Assembly (NCBI GenBank): GCA_018267385.1
Contig: JAFDYN010000017.1
Coordinates: forward strand, 1 to 64,000
Origin: Bacteroidota bacterium
GTDB lineage: Bacteria; Bacteroidota; Bacteroidia; Chitinophagales; LD1
DNA length: 64,000 nucleotides
Direction: 5' to 3'
Numbering within the stretch: position 1 is the stretch's first letter; each line of letters begins with the position of its first letter. Of the stretch, positions 27,363 to 37,300 are shown one piece after another. The notes beneath the pieces were generated by a model, which was not told the origin of the DNA, did not search any database, and saw only the letters and a list, made by a program, of their open reading frames with translations. The translations under genes and the position numbers were made by a program.

Positions 27363-27521
27363 CTATTTCCCTTTTTCCTCTTTAGGAACGCTATCTCTAG
27401 TCTTTCTGGGTCTTCCTCCTTTTTTACCGATAGCAGAAAGTTGCTCCTTTGTGAGTTTTTGCGCTCTTGCTTTTCCACCCATCCGGGCAAATTCAAAAAC
27501 TGTCAGTGGCTTTTTGGGCAT
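27363..27521 (-). CDS. Small basic protein with Gly-Gly-Lys-Ala / Lys-Gly-Gly motif
   Basis: A 52-residue frame reads MPKKPLTVFEFARMGGKARA, then QKLTKEQLSAIGKKGGRPRK. The GGKARA(Q/K)KLTxEQ...I(G/A)KKG pattern is a known small-protein type found in many bacteria and mobile elements, of unclear function, possibly nucleic-acid binding. It lies opposite to the larger but implausible frame on the plus strand. Confidence 0.72.
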   Translation of the reverse strand: MPKKPLTVFEFARMGGKARAQKLTKEQLSAIGKKGGRPRKTRDSVPKEEKGK

Positions 27522-27619
27522 AGCTATATAGTATTATAACTGCTCAAAATTGTGAAGTGAAACCAAACTAAAAGGTACATTTCGTAAATGAAATGTACCT
27601 TTTCATACTCTACGAGATG

Positions 27620-27940
27620 TTAAAATAATCCTGATTCAGACCATCGTACTTCCTTAAAGTACTTATCTCTTTCGATTGGCAACCCCAATTGCTTGCCCTT
27701 TACCGATTGAAGTTCTGAAAGGGAAAAGTAACCCCATTCATCTTCCCATATTCCGGTAATAAATCCGAAACATATACCCTCTGCCTCGTCATATTCCGTG
27801 ACGTACCATGTCTCCGAGCCACAAGGATTAAAGAATTTAGCAATAACTAAAGGATCACCCCCTGGCTGTTTCCCTATTTTCTTGAATCGGGCAGCCAATT
27901 TAGAGGTGATTAGTGATGTAGACTTAAGTGCATTTTTCAT
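27620..27940 (-). CDS. DUF2958 domain protein
   Basis: The start at 27,940 gives 106 residues, all within the domain: DPLVIAKFFNPCGSETWYVT, EYDEAEGICFGFITG, WGYFSLSELQSV. DUF2958 proteins are frequent on plasmids and conjugative elements next to relaxase or ArdC genes; their function is not established. It is downstream of the relaxase gene on the same strand. Confidence 0.88.
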   Translation of the reverse strand: MKNALKSTSLITSKLAARFKKIGKQPGGDPLVIAKFFNPCGSETWYVTEYDEAEGICFGFITGIWEDEWGYFSLSELQSVKGKQLGLPIERDKYFKEVRWSESGLF

Positions 27941-28101
27941 AATCTTAATATATGAGTGACAATTAGCCTTCACTCATATTTAGTATAAACCTACAAGCAG
28001 GTTTTCACAAGCAATAAAGTGTGCATAACAAAGATGCACCATAAAAAAATTATACTGTCAAAGTGTCAATGAGCAACTCAAACTGCAAGTGTATTGCTTC
28101 T

Positions 28102-29106
28102 TCAAAGGTCAATATCAAAATCAGGTTCTATTTCTTCCATATAATCCTCCATTTCCCGCTCTTTCTGCTCCACATTCCCCCTCTCTTTATAGTCGGTTGT
28201 TCCTGTCTCTAATGTATCGTGGTCGATGTCATCTTCGATTTCTACATCCTGTATTTTTCTTTTATCTCTTTCATCCTCCTTATCACGCATCACCTGTATT
28301 CCCAATAAAGCGCTTTCCCGTAGATCAAGTGTTTTCAAAAAATTTACTGTTAGCCCAAGCCCCCTAAAGGAGTAATTACGATCACCGCTAATCCCCGCAA
28401 CCGCTCCATGACGAGAATAAGTATGGATACCTTCCACACTCAAGCGGTGCATAAAATCGGCTCTGCTGAGTGATCTTAAATAGGCGGCTTCAACTGCTTG
28501 TTTTAGATGTTCTTTCTCCGAGGATTTATATGTTCGCTTAGTAAGATGATATTCCCGCTCATTTTTAGTCTTTGATTTATCTCTTTGTTTTTTGCCGTGC
28601 TGAACCTTTATACTATGCTGCAACTGAGGATAACGCAATTTTTCATAAGCCAACATATCTTGTTTAAATCGGTAAAAATCATCTCGGGAAATTCGGAGTG
28701 AATTACCGGTATCTAATTCCACACCCGAAAACATAAAGTGGATATGAGGATTTTCTGTAAAATGTGGCACTGCTAGGCATATGGTGTGTGGGTTACGCAT
28801 AGAAATATATCGTTCCGCTAAGTCCCGCAACATTTCAGGTGTGACTGCAGTTTTATCCTTACCACCTATGGCGTACACTTCATGGTAAATCTTGACACTG
28901 TTACTCCGTTTAATTTTTCTTCCATCTTCGCAAGCCTTAAACTCTTTAACTATACCAGAGACGTTTTCACTCTGAATATTATGCCTTATGATAAAGCTTT
29001 CATCTTTGGTTTTGGCTGTTTCCCTTTGCCCTTTGAGCATATACTCGATCAGTTGGCTATAATTCTTTCCTCCCGTCTTGCGTGTCATCGACTTAATGAT
29101 TGCCAT
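28102..29106 (-). CDS. Relaxase (MobA/VirD2-type)
   Basis: The start at 29,106 (MAIIKSMTRKTGGKNYSQLI) is chosen because it matches relaxase N termini and overlaps the mobC stop by 14 bases; the open frame runs 99 bases further. Motif III is clear: PHFTENPHIHFMFSGV with H115, H121 and H123 as metal ligands. Y17 is a candidate nicking tyrosine. The C terminus is acidic (ERGNVEQKEREMEDYMEEIE). It should nick oriT and pilot the island strand during transfer. oriT itself was not identified. Confidence 0.9.
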   Translation of the reverse strand: MAIIKSMTRKTGGKNYSQLIEYMLKGQRETAKTKDESFIIRHNIQSENVSGIVKEFKACEDGRKIKRSNSVKIYHEVYAIGGKDKTAVTPEMLRDLAERYISMRNPHTICLAVPHFTENPHIHFMFSGVELDTGNSLRISRDDFYRFKQDMLAYEKLRYPQLQHSIKVQHGKKQRDKSKTKNEREYHLTKRTYKSSEKEHLKQAVEAAYLRSLSRADFMHRLSVEGIHTYSRHGAVAGISGDRNYSFRGLGLTVNFLKTLDLRESALLGIQVMRDKEDERDKRKIQDVEIEDDIDHDTLETGTTDYKERGNVEQKEREMEDYMEEIEPDFDIDL

Positions 29107-29650
29107 ATTCCTTGAGAATTGATTGAAGCAATAAAATGGTTTCAGGGTTTCTTTGGATAGCTTCTTCAATAAGTTGCTTAAGACTTTGAGGTTGCCTAAA
29201 GGCACTAGCTATACTGATCTGAATTTCATTTAGTACAGTCTCTACATTTTCAGAGGTTCTTGAGATTCTCAACCAACTTTTTCCATCTTTTTGCTTAATA
29301 CTCTCCAGTTGGTTAAAACATTGCCGAAGTATTTGCATGACTTCAGCGACTTGTGCAGGATGAGGAATGACGGTAGCTTGTGAAATTTCAGCTTTTATAC
29401 AAGCTCGCGCATATTCATGGATGCTATACCCCAAAGTTTTTGCTGTAGCTCGGATTATCTTAATATCGCTAGCGGGGAATATCAATACGATCTCTCGCTT
29501 CTCTTTGCGCTTTTTAGCTTGTCTACGCTTATCATAATATTTCCAATAAGTCTGTTTGGCTATTTTGACCTCGTCTTCTGTAAAGTGATCATAGCCTTCT
29601 AATTTTGTAAGGTATGCCCAGACACTACTAGTTTGTTTTGTCTTACGCAT
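29093..29650 (-). CDS. MobC-like relaxosome accessory protein
   Basis: The 185-residue protein has a basic N terminus (KYYDKRRQAKKRKEKREIV) followed by a region resembling ribbon-helix-helix MobC proteins (FPASDIKIIRATAKTLGYS, IHEYARACIKAEI), then a helical tail. It lies between traG and relaxase genes in the usual order and overlaps the relaxase gene. It probably binds oriT with the relaxase. Confidence 0.82.
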   Translation of the reverse strand: MRKTKQTSSVWAYLTKLEGYDHFTEDEVKIAKQTYWKYYDKRRQAKKRKEKREIVLIFPASDIKIIRATAKTLGYSIHEYARACIKAEISQATVIPHPAQVAEVMQILRQCFNQLESIKQKDGKSWLRISRTSENVETVLNEIQISIASAFRQPQSLKQLIEEAIQRNPETILLLQSILKEYGNH

Positions 29651-29653
29651 ATA

Positions 29654-31267
29654 TCAGGAGGTATATGGCACTTCAATTTCTTCCGGTATACCATGAGCCT
29701 TTTTAAGTGGCTTGCCCATGCGACGCTTAAAGTAGGGATGTTTGTATGCCGGAGTTAGCGTGAGGAGTGCAGGTTTGTAGTTTCCACACAAGAATATGGC
29801 CTTGTTGGAAGGCAACAGCCGAATGGCATCAGGAGTCATCAACTCTTTGACACGTCTACCCTTTTCATCTTCATATTCAAATTTTCCTAGCTCCGCACTT
29901 AAAGATACTGCTGTCGCATGAGGTAATCCTCCCCCAAAGAAAAGCCGGCTGTAGCAGTTCGCAATAATAGTCTGGGCAACCTCAGATGAGTAGCAGGTAT
30001 ACACTTGACTCAGAGATTGTACGAACAAGGCACTGCCAGAAAGATATTTCCGGCAATTACTTACAAGCAGATCAAAGTCAGGGATGGCATGAAGAGATGC
30101 AAACTCATCAAGAATCAGAAACACATAATTATCATTTTTCGGATCAGGAATTTTGCTCATCAAAAAGCGAGACAATTGCAAGAAGAAGATGCTAATGAGC
30201 GGGCTAAAGAACTTTGTATCTGAAGTATTGCAATTTAAAAATACAGCCACTTTCGATGTGCGCAGCTCCCGCCAGTTAATTTCATCTTGGCTTGTAACTA
30301 ATGCAACAGAGGGCATAGCGAAAGCCAATAGAGAAGCAAGTGCACTGGATTGGACATTCATGCGAACTTTGTCCTCGGTAGCTAGAAATGACTTATAATC
30401 GGTAATAATTTGATTGTTAGTTTTTGCCATCAATTCATCAACCGCTTTGGGATCCGAACTGAGCATTTGAATGACTCGCCGTACATTGGCGAAATGGCAG
30501 TATTTTCTGTCCCCAAACATGAGCGCACTACAAACTAGTGCAATAAGTCCAGTAGCTGACTGTATCCAAAAAGAATCATTACTCTTAGGTGTTGTTGCTC
30601 TCACTAATGTATCTGCGATCTTATAACAATCATTGGGCTCGCAATGAGCTAATGGATTATAAAAGCTACTTACTGAGGGGTCAGAGAAGTTAATACGGAT
30701 AACTTTGTAGCCACGCGATTCCATATCACCCGATACTGCATTATAGAGTTCTCCCGATGTGTCCGAAACGCAAAAACTGGAATCTGTCTCTAACAAAATT
30801 GGTAGCGCAACAGTTTGCGACTTACCACCACCTGTAGGAGATATTATTAAAAGATTTCTACAACTGTCTTTCTTGCTTAACCTGCCTGACCTCCCGTCTA
30901 CCACAAACCCATGATTGGACGAACTAAGCACCTCAGTTGCCGGTTCAAAAGAAGCATTGTAAGAATTATCCTTTGTCTGGAGTGCCTCGGCAATAGCTTC
31001 TACGACTCTAGTAAGGAAGAGGAAACACTCCTCCAGTGCAGGCAGGAGTGTTTCCATACTAAATACCCTGATCCATCTGATAAACGAGCCTAGTGTCTTT
31101 TCGATTTGCTTTGCAAATTGTCTTCTATGAGCGAGGTCAAGCCCGAAAGCAACCAACCTGTGATTTTTCCGGCAATGAGTACACTGACAAGGAGGAGCTG
31201 CCATAGTGTTTTGAGTATCTGAACTATCAGATTTGCTACGATTTGAGCGATTGAATTCATTTTTCAT
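29654..31267 (-). CDS. TraG/VirD4 coupling protein
   Basis: The 537-residue protein has Walker A at about 144-150 (PTGGGKS), Walker B FLILDEFASL, and the VSNCRKYLSGSALFVQSLSQ segment of TraG/VirD4 ATPases. It links the relaxosome to a mating channel. An unusual N-terminal Cys/His cluster (C27, C29, C32, H36) may bind zinc. No strong N-terminal membrane anchor is seen, unlike most VirD4 proteins; the separately encoded membrane proteins just upstream might substitute. Confidence 0.9.
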   Translation of the reverse strand: MKNEFNRSNRSKSDSSDTQNTMAAPPCQCTHCRKNHRLVAFGLDLAHRRQFAKQIEKTLGSFIRWIRVFSMETLLPALEECFLFLTRVVEAIAEALQTKDNSYNASFEPATEVLSSSNHGFVVDGRSGRLSKKDSCRNLLIISPTGGGKSQTVALPILLETDSSFCVSDTSGELYNAVSGDMESRGYKVIRINFSDPSVSSFYNPLAHCEPNDCYKIADTLVRATTPKSNDSFWIQSATGLIALVCSALMFGDRKYCHFANVRRVIQMLSSDPKAVDELMAKTNNQIITDYKSFLATEDKVRMNVQSSALASLLAFAMPSVALVTSQDEINWRELRTSKVAVFLNCNTSDTKFFSPLISIFFLQLSRFLMSKIPDPKNDNYVFLILDEFASLHAIPDFDLLVSNCRKYLSGSALFVQSLSQVYTCYSSEVAQTIIANCYSRLFFGGGLPHATAVSLSAELGKFEYEDEKGRRVKELMTPDAIRLLPSNKAIFLCGNYKPALLTLTPAYKHPYFKRRMGKPLKKAHGIPEEIEVPYTS

Positions 31268-31270
31268 GAT

Positions 31271-31990
31271 TTAATTATTTGAGAGATTCGTTCCTATAAA
31301 TACAGTGGCATGACATTTCTTAAAGATTTTTTGGAGTAGAGCAGCCATTTGTAGATGACGCTGCTCATCCTTGCGGTCTTTGGGTATATACAAAAAGTAG
31401 ATAGATACTCCGGTAAGGTCTGAAGGCACAGCTTGAGATTCAAGTCGATTAAGTATGGCATCCGGGGTCCGAATGATATCAAAGCTATCCTGCGTGCGAT
31501 AAATGGAGAATGTATCAATATTTTCAAGGAGGTCTGAATACACGAACAGATGTTTGTGCGATGCTTTGCTTTGAGCCAACATATTGGCATAGCGAACTAG
31601 CGGCATATATATACTTGACTGGGGTCGCCCTCCACCTTTGGCATATAGGTTTGCCAGTGACTTATGGAAGGTCTCTGAGAAGTGGGTCACTTCCTCCTGA
31701 CGATCTGTGTTAGTTAGGAGCAAAGGGAAAACAGCGGGCAGAACCAGGCTCTCCCCGCTGTTATAATCAAGATCAGTTATGGATCCAGTATGCATTTCAA
31801 CGCTTCCATACATACGATTATCTTGAAGTACTGTATCAAGTATAGCAGCGGCATCAACCTGTTGCACTTTCTTATCCGTAAGATCAACAAGGACATAGGC
31901 CTCGGAGGAGGAAGTTCGGTAGTACCAGATACAAACAAAAGTGCTGATGCACGTAAGCAGTAGAATGCTTAAGAAGATTGATGGTTTCAT
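31271..31990 (-). CDS. Membrane-anchored protein, VWA-like
   Basis: The start at 31,990 gives an N-terminal TM segment (IFLSILLLTCISTFVCIWYY) followed by AYVLVDLTDKK, similar to the first strand of VWA-type domains, and later HLFVYSDLLENIDTF and GVSIYFLYIPKD. The open frame reaches further upstream without support. It lies between the coiled-coil membrane gene and traG (four-base spacing) and probably belongs to the mobilization unit. The VWA assignment is tentative. Confidence 0.6.
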   Translation of the reverse strand: MKPSIFLSILLLTCISTFVCIWYYRTSSSEAYVLVDLTDKKVQQVDAAAILDTVLQDNRMYGSVEMHTGSITDLDYNSGESLVLPAVFPLLLTNTDRQEEVTHFSETFHKSLANLYAKGGGRPQSSIYMPLVRYANMLAQSKASHKHLFVYSDLLENIDTFSIYRTQDSFDIIRTPDAILNRLESQAVPSDLTGVSIYFLYIPKDRKDEQRHLQMAALLQKIFKKCHATVFIGTNLSNN

Positions 31991-31991
31991 A

Positions 31992-33089
31992 TTATTTGTT
32001 TTGAGGGTTATCAGAAAATGGGAACAGAAAAGGAGGGAAGTCGGGCAATGGCGATTCATGCTGAAAAGCATCAGGAATTACCCCATCACTACGCTTAGTC
32101 ATGTTGGTAGTTTTAAAAGCGGCCAAAGCAATTTTGCAGCAGGCTTTAAGATGTTCCATAAGCGTCTGTTGTGCCTCCATGATTTCGAGACGGAGCTTGG
32201 GTATGCGCTTTTTCTCCGCCGCCAAACGCACAATCTCAGCATCCACGCTATCAATATCCTGTTGCATCTTCTCCAATGTTTGACGTTTACGGATCACTTC
32301 AGCCTGTGCCGCTTTATCTGCCTCACTAGGATGATGATAATATGTCCAAAAGGCGGTGTATCCCATCATAAGGAATGTGCTTACGATGTATAGTACCAGT
32401 AGGAATAATGGTCTAGACCCTCCTACGGCAGGAACAGCGAGGAAGCGGAATGCGCCAATGACACAAACAACTATAATGGCACCGGCGACAAGCAGTCTCA
32501 GCATACCCGTTGATAGGCGCAGTTTAAACTTATCGCGCAATACGAGTGTCAGATAGTGAGTCATATAGGTTTGTACAAAGGCGAGTGCTGCTCCTTGTGC
32601 AATGGCAGAAAGATAACTGGCATGAATAGCGAGGAAAGCAGCAGTGAACAGAATAAATTCTATCACTGCCAGCAGTGCTATAAATTTATTGTGCTTAGCA
32701 TTGGAGGTAGCATCATAGATATCTTTCATCTCACCCGCTTCAATTGTTGCTTTACTTAGCTCGCGCTTCAAAGCATCCCTGTGCTGCTCAAGGACAGGAA
32801 TAGCCAAACCTATTGCGGCAAGGTCAGCCGCACCGAGAAATTGCTGAATGCGGCCGTTAAAATTACTTGCTACTTTAGCCTGCATACGTTGGAAGCGGGC
32901 GAAGATGAACTCGGTGTACGGCATCATTTGATCCGTCTTATACGGACGATTATCTACAGCAAGAATAGCAGCGTAGGGGATTATTTCCTCTTTGACGAGT
33001 TGCTGGGTTTCCGCATTCATGCTCTCCTGCATTTCTTCAATTTGAGCAGCAATTGTAGGGCTGCTAACCGAACGGTTAATTGGTCTCAT
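31992..33089 (-). CDS. Multi-pass membrane protein with coiled coils
   Basis: The 365-residue protein has a helical N terminus (1-130), four hydrophobic segments (about 135-155, 160-180, 200-220, 228-248) and a coiled coil (about 255-315: RKRQTLEKMQQDIDSVDAEI). It is first in a run of mobilization genes. It may tether the coupling protein, which lacks its own anchor, to the membrane; inference from order only. Confidence 0.6.
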   Translation of the reverse strand: MRPINRSVSSPTIAAQIEEMQESMNAETQQLVKEEIIPYAAILAVDNRPYKTDQMMPYTEFIFARFQRMQAKVASNFNGRIQQFLGAADLAAIGLAIPVLEQHRDALKRELSKATIEAGEMKDIYDATSNAKHNKFIALLAVIEFILFTAAFLAIHASYLSAIAQGAALAFVQTYMTHYLTLVLRDKFKLRLSTGMLRLLVAGAIIVVCVIGAFRFLAVPAVGGSRPLFLLVLYIVSTFLMMGYTAFWTYYHHPSEADKAAQAEVIRKRQTLEKMQQDIDSVDAEIVRLAAEKKRIPKLRLEIMEAQQTLMEHLKACCKIALAAFKTTNMTKRSDGVIPDAFQHESPLPDFPPFLFPFSDNPQNK

Positions 33090-33287
33090 GTTGTTTGATT
33101 TTTTGGATTAAAAAAATTATTTGAATGATTTCATTAGCAATAAAGGACAAAGCAGTAGCTATAGGCAGAGCATTTTATTACTCCCCTTCAGGAAAGGATC
33201 ATCAATCATTTCAAGTATCCGCCAGGGTCGAATCGACTACCTCTACGATAGAGCTGAGTATTATATGTCTTGTACGTTTTCATATAT

Positions 33288-33566
33288 TTAAAATCTTCCC
33301 TTTACGTTCTTCTCAATATATTCATTAACTGAATCGCGGTCATACAACAGTGTCTTTGCATTGATACGGGTATAGCGAAGCAATCCCCTACTAGTCATAT
33401 CAATTATCGTGGTCTTACTTTTTATGTGTAGAATTTTCATTACATCTTCGATGCTTATCCATCTTTCCTCATTTGCAAGTAACCGTTTCTCAAGGCGCCG
33501 GATTATCATATCTGCTAGGACTTCCAGTTGCAATTGATCGATCAAAAGAGTTTGTTTTGTTTCCAT
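33288..33566 (-). CDS. Small helix-turn-helix protein (excisionase/MerR-like)
   Basis: The 92-residue protein has a helical N terminus and a winged HTH_17-type domain (ISIEDVMKILHIKSKTTIID, then RGLLRYTRINAKTLLYDRDS, VNEYI). This is the typical Bacteroidota element excisionase or regulator form. Whether it acts as directionality factor for the island integrase at 53,196, far away, or as local regulator of the mobilization genes is open. Confidence 0.8.
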   Translation of the reverse strand: METKQTLLIDQLQLEVLADMIIRRLEKRLLANEERWISIEDVMKILHIKSKTTIIDMTSRGLLRYTRINAKTLLYDRDSVNEYIEKNVKGRF

Positions 33567-33571
33567 AACCC

Positions 33572-33793
33572 TTATCCATTTTGATTGTTATCTGCACTAA
33601 GATTATCGTATTCCTCGTACAGGCTTTGAAGGAGTTGCATCTTTTGATTTTTCTCAGCGTGAGTAGCAAAAGACATTTTTTCTTTGAGCAGCTTAATTTC
33701 CAGCTCTGTCTTTATAATGGCTGCTTCCAATTCCTTTAGGCGTTGTTCCTTTTCCATATCCTTATCGATTTTGTTCTTTACGTATTTTTTCAA
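33572..33793 (-). CDS. Small coiled-coil protein
   Basis: The 73-residue protein is almost wholly charged helix (KELEAAIIKTELEIKLLKEK). Its start overlaps the upstream gene by 32 bases. Met12 is an alternative start that would nearly remove the overlap. Function unknown; conserved position before the HTH gene suggests a regulatory or relaxosome accessory. Confidence 0.55.
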   Translation of the reverse strand: MKKYVKNKIDKDMEKEQRLKELEAAIIKTELEIKLLKEKMSFATHAEKNQKMQLLQSLYEEYDNLSADNNQNG

Positions 33794-34028
33794 TCAATTT
33801 CAGATTCTCTTCATGAAGCACAATAAGTGGCGCCCCCTTAAAGCGGTACCATTTTTGTAGCATATCAAGCTGTCTTTGGATTTCGAGAGTGATTACATCA
33901 TAGTCGGGATATGCGAGGCTTTGTATCAGATTATTAAGTGATACAAAATCTTCACATAAGCATTCAAGAGAATCCTTGAGCTCTTGGTTACTATGTAACT
34001 TGATTAAGTGGAGTGCGCTTCTTTCCAT
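33762..34028 (-). CDS. Small helical protein of unknown function
   Basis: The 88-residue protein is rich in predicted helices (HSNQELKDSLECLCEDFVSL, ITLEIQRQLDMLQKWYRF). No domain is recognised. It starts a run of minus-strand genes ending with the relaxase. It is divergent from the NACHT gene; the 346-base gap between them holds the promoter/terminator leader described at 34,081-34,227. Confidence 0.55.
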   Translation of the reverse strand: MERSALHLIKLHSNQELKDSLECLCEDFVSLNNLIQSLAYPDYDVITLEIQRQLDMLQKWYRFKGAPLIVLHEENLKLIEKIRKEQNR

Positions 34029-34080
34029 CGTGTTAAATTTTGAAGCCCTTGAGTGAGGATCACGATAGAAGGTCCAAGCC

Positions 34081-34108
34081 TTGACAATAAATAGCGATTT
34101 GCTATAAT
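34081..34108 (+). promoter_or_regulatory. Promoter with perfect TTGACA-16-TATAAT boxes
   Basis: TTGACA (34,081-34,086), a 16-base spacer, TATAAT (34,103-34,108). This matches the enterobacterial sigma-70 consensus rather than the Bacteroidota -33/-7 pattern. Transcription would start near 34,115. Confidence 0.5.
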
Positions 34109-34114
34109 GTGTCC

Positions 34115-34227
34115 GAGGTTTGGGTTCTTTACCATTTATCGGGGGATTCTAGTTTGGCGACTTTTACCCCTTTAATATGGCTCTATCTTGAAACCTCACC
34201 GGGGAGTTCCCAACTCCTCGGTTTTTT
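34115..34227 (+). ncRNA. Candidate small RNA or attenuated leader
   Basis: Between the promoter and terminator boxes lies about 113 bases with no coding frame. Foldable parts: GAGGTTT near the start pairs with AAACCTC near 34,191-34,197, a GGGG/CCCC pair lies between, and a strong terminator hairpin closes it. It could be a stand-alone small RNA or the attenuated leader of the NACHT gene. Confidence 0.4.
34198..34227 (+). terminator. Strong intrinsic terminator upstream of NACHT gene
   Basis: An 11-bp stem with one G-T pair (ACCGGGGAGTT / AACTCCTCGGT), loop CCC and a six-T run. No plus-strand gene precedes it. A sequence able to pair with its right arm (GGAGTTGG) recurs 30 bases downstream. 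Confidence 0.8.
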
Positions 34228-34374
34228 GTATTTTTCAATACATTTTACCGGAGTTGGCCCCTTGCGAGCTTGACACGATCAGAACAATTGGAAAGCCACG
34301 AACTAACGAGTAAACGAAATGATGGTTATTCGTTTATTATTTTCTTAGTGAATTGAAAATCAAATATTTAAAAA

Positions 34375-37300
34375 ATGCCCCCTCTGAAGACAAATATTGA
34401 AAAAACCATTCCCGAGGAGCTCAAAAACCTGATAAAGGATCGTGCAGGTGACAAATTTTCAGTGTATGAAGATTTAAAGGATGACATTAATAAATTTGTA
34501 AGGGAGTACAATCTACAATATCCGGCAAGTGTCACAACGAAGCGACTCCCTAAATTACATGTAGATACAATCAAAAGTGCTATTTGGGGGAAACCCCAAT
34601 TAGGGTTTTCTGAAACCACAGCTAATGTTCTATGTCTATACGCTACATTGGGCCTAAGTGATTGGGAGGCATTTCTTGGAAATGATAAATATTCACATCT
34701 TATAACTGACTACACTTTTCCGAGAAAGATTCTTAATTCCAAAGGCAAAGAGGAGCAACCAATAATTCAAGAACCGTCCAGTGGAAATTCCGCCGATCTA
34801 GGGACTGATCCAATACTATCCCAATATCTGCAACGTTACACAACCAAATTTCGAACTGTTTCACTTCCTATTGCGAGGGAGCTAACTAGAATCGACATTT
34901 CTGAGATAGTACCGCCTCTTTTGAAAACAAAGGAAACGTCCCCTGAAATGGCTAATATCTCCAGAAGAGAGCGGCTTGAGAATCGGTCTGATATCAAAAT
35001 TGAAGAAGAGATTAGTAGCGAGGATAAAATATTGATTGTTGGTGATGGAGGCTGTGGCAAAAGCACTTTACTCCAATGGCTATTCTATCAATATGCTGAC
35101 GAATGGATCAACAACAATAGTGTATTTTTCCCCATTTTCGTTGATCTTGGAAAGTCTACAAGTATTAAATCCTATATTGAAAATGACTTTTCATGCCTTT
35201 TTTATCAATTGCAGCCTCTGTTCACTCAATACATACCTCTATTTATTTTTGACGGTCTAGACGAAAATGAAAGTCAAGGACTTTTTATAGACCTACAACA
35301 TTTTACTGAAAACCTTAATGACTTCAGAATAGTAATTTCCTCTAGAGTTAGGGAAAGTTTAGACAGACTCTTAGCCAATGGATATACCCAATATGAGATT
35401 ATTGCAAATACTAGCAACCTACCTGAGTTGATTTTAAAGGACTCCAAAGAAGTAGATAAATTTAATAAGTATGCTTCCTTATTGAATATACCAAAGGAGA
35501 TACGTACTAATTTCATGTTATATACCTGCCTTTTGGTTCATTTTATTAAAAGTGGGGGGATTAATCTTGTAATGGCTAAGGCTCAAATACTTCGGATGAT
35601 AATTGAGACCGATTTTGTTAAGTATTGGGAACTTGCAAACAGAATTGATAGGCATAAACTCCCCAGCGAGTTTGCGATGTTTAATTGCCTTTCTAGCATA
35701 GCATTGCTATTAAGCTATTCCAAATACTTCAAGTTACACTCAGACTATCATGCTTTAGCAAAATTGGGTGAAAAGGGATTCCCTGAGAATGCTATGAGCC
35801 GAATAGCAGAAGCGAGTATGAGTGAATCCGGATATGACATGAAGCTATTGTTTGAATTTTATTTAGACAGTGGCATACTAATTAAAACACATGAAGATTT
35901 ATATCTGTTTAGCAATAAAGTCCTTCAGGATTATTTTGTCGCGCGCGGATTAAATGAAATCCTATGTAAGAAGTCTTCCGTTGGATTACTTATCTCTACA
36001 AAGGACTTACGAATAGATTTCTATCGAATCATGAAACAATCTGACCTAACATTCGAGTTATTTCTAGGCTTGATAGAATCTCCTGACAATTACATTAAAG
36101 AATTATATCAGCCACTGTCATATTATCAAATGTATGCAGATAGACGCTATCTAATAATATTAAGACTTATTTGTAAAATAATTGGAACGAGAAATGAGGT
36201 CATAGATGCTAAAACGAAAACTTTGATCATTGAGCAAGTCAAGAAGTTCATGTTATACCCTGATAATATCCAATCTCGATTGACTTGCTTTATCCTCAGT
36301 TTATTTTACACTCCTTTGATTTCCCCGAATTTTAAAAAAATGCTTCGGGATACATACGACGAATCGGTTTTTGATCAAGTATTCGAAAATATTCTGTTGT
36401 ATTACGATAATAAGTACTTGTCCGATGATGATTGGATTTTTTTAGATAAATTTCCTCAAAAGGTGGAAAGCGTATTCAAAGATACATTAGATAATGCCTC
36501 TAGCAATAACCATAGAAATTTTGGGAAAAACTTTTTTAAGCATATGCATGAAAATCATCCGATTTGGATGATAAGCTTTTATTTGAAGGCATTAAATCCG
36601 TTAAATGCGGCTAATTCAGTTTTACAGGACAAGTATACCTGCGTTCACTGTGCAAAATCCTTTACAAATTTATGGGATGCGATAAAGGTGAAAATTTTAA
36701 AATCAGAACATAAGGCGTCTTTGCTAGAGTTTATAAAGATATCTGTTCGAAACATAATTAGTCCTGAATGGACTCGTTCCACACAAAGACTGTGTGAGGA
36801 ATTGTTTTGGTCCTGTAAAGATGAAGAGTTTATAACTATTTTTTTAGATCAGTTGCAGGAAGTACTTCTTGAATTGCTTAACCAAGGGGAAATCGAACAG
36901 GCGACGCAGTTAAGTTATGTATTTAGACCCACTAGGAACTTTTCTCCGGGACATAAAGATAAAGTAACCGAAATATTTTCAATCTTGATCAATGGCCCTG
37001 CACAAGTGGAAACGGAAGCTTATTTCACGGTTATATTGAATTCCCAATTGAAAATTTGGCTTAGCCCCATAATGGCAGACAAGTTAAGGAAACTACTAAA
37101 AGGAGATACAGATCTAATCCTACACGGTTTAACCTATCTAACAGGGTTTACCTCTGAAATCACTAAAGAGGATAAGGATATGATTATCGAATTTATTAAC
37201 TCTCCCAAACTATGCTATTCCGCGCTTATTTTACTATCAAAACTGAAACTTGAATACAATCATTTAATGGCAGTTTACAATTATACATTTTCCGGCGGAT

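Noticed and set aside
27279..27539. 86-codon plus-strand frame
   Set aside because: The minus strand carries a recognisable small protein type (GGKARA...KKGG) over the same bases.
31319..31332. Fourth copy of the GGAGTAGAGCAG motif
   Set aside because: It lies within a coding region and encodes ordinary residues (AALLQK); probably chance.
34209..34262. Classical antiterminator upstream of the NACHT gene
   Set aside because: The alternative pairing arm (GGAGTTGG) lies downstream of the terminator, so it would be transcribed too late to prevent termination.
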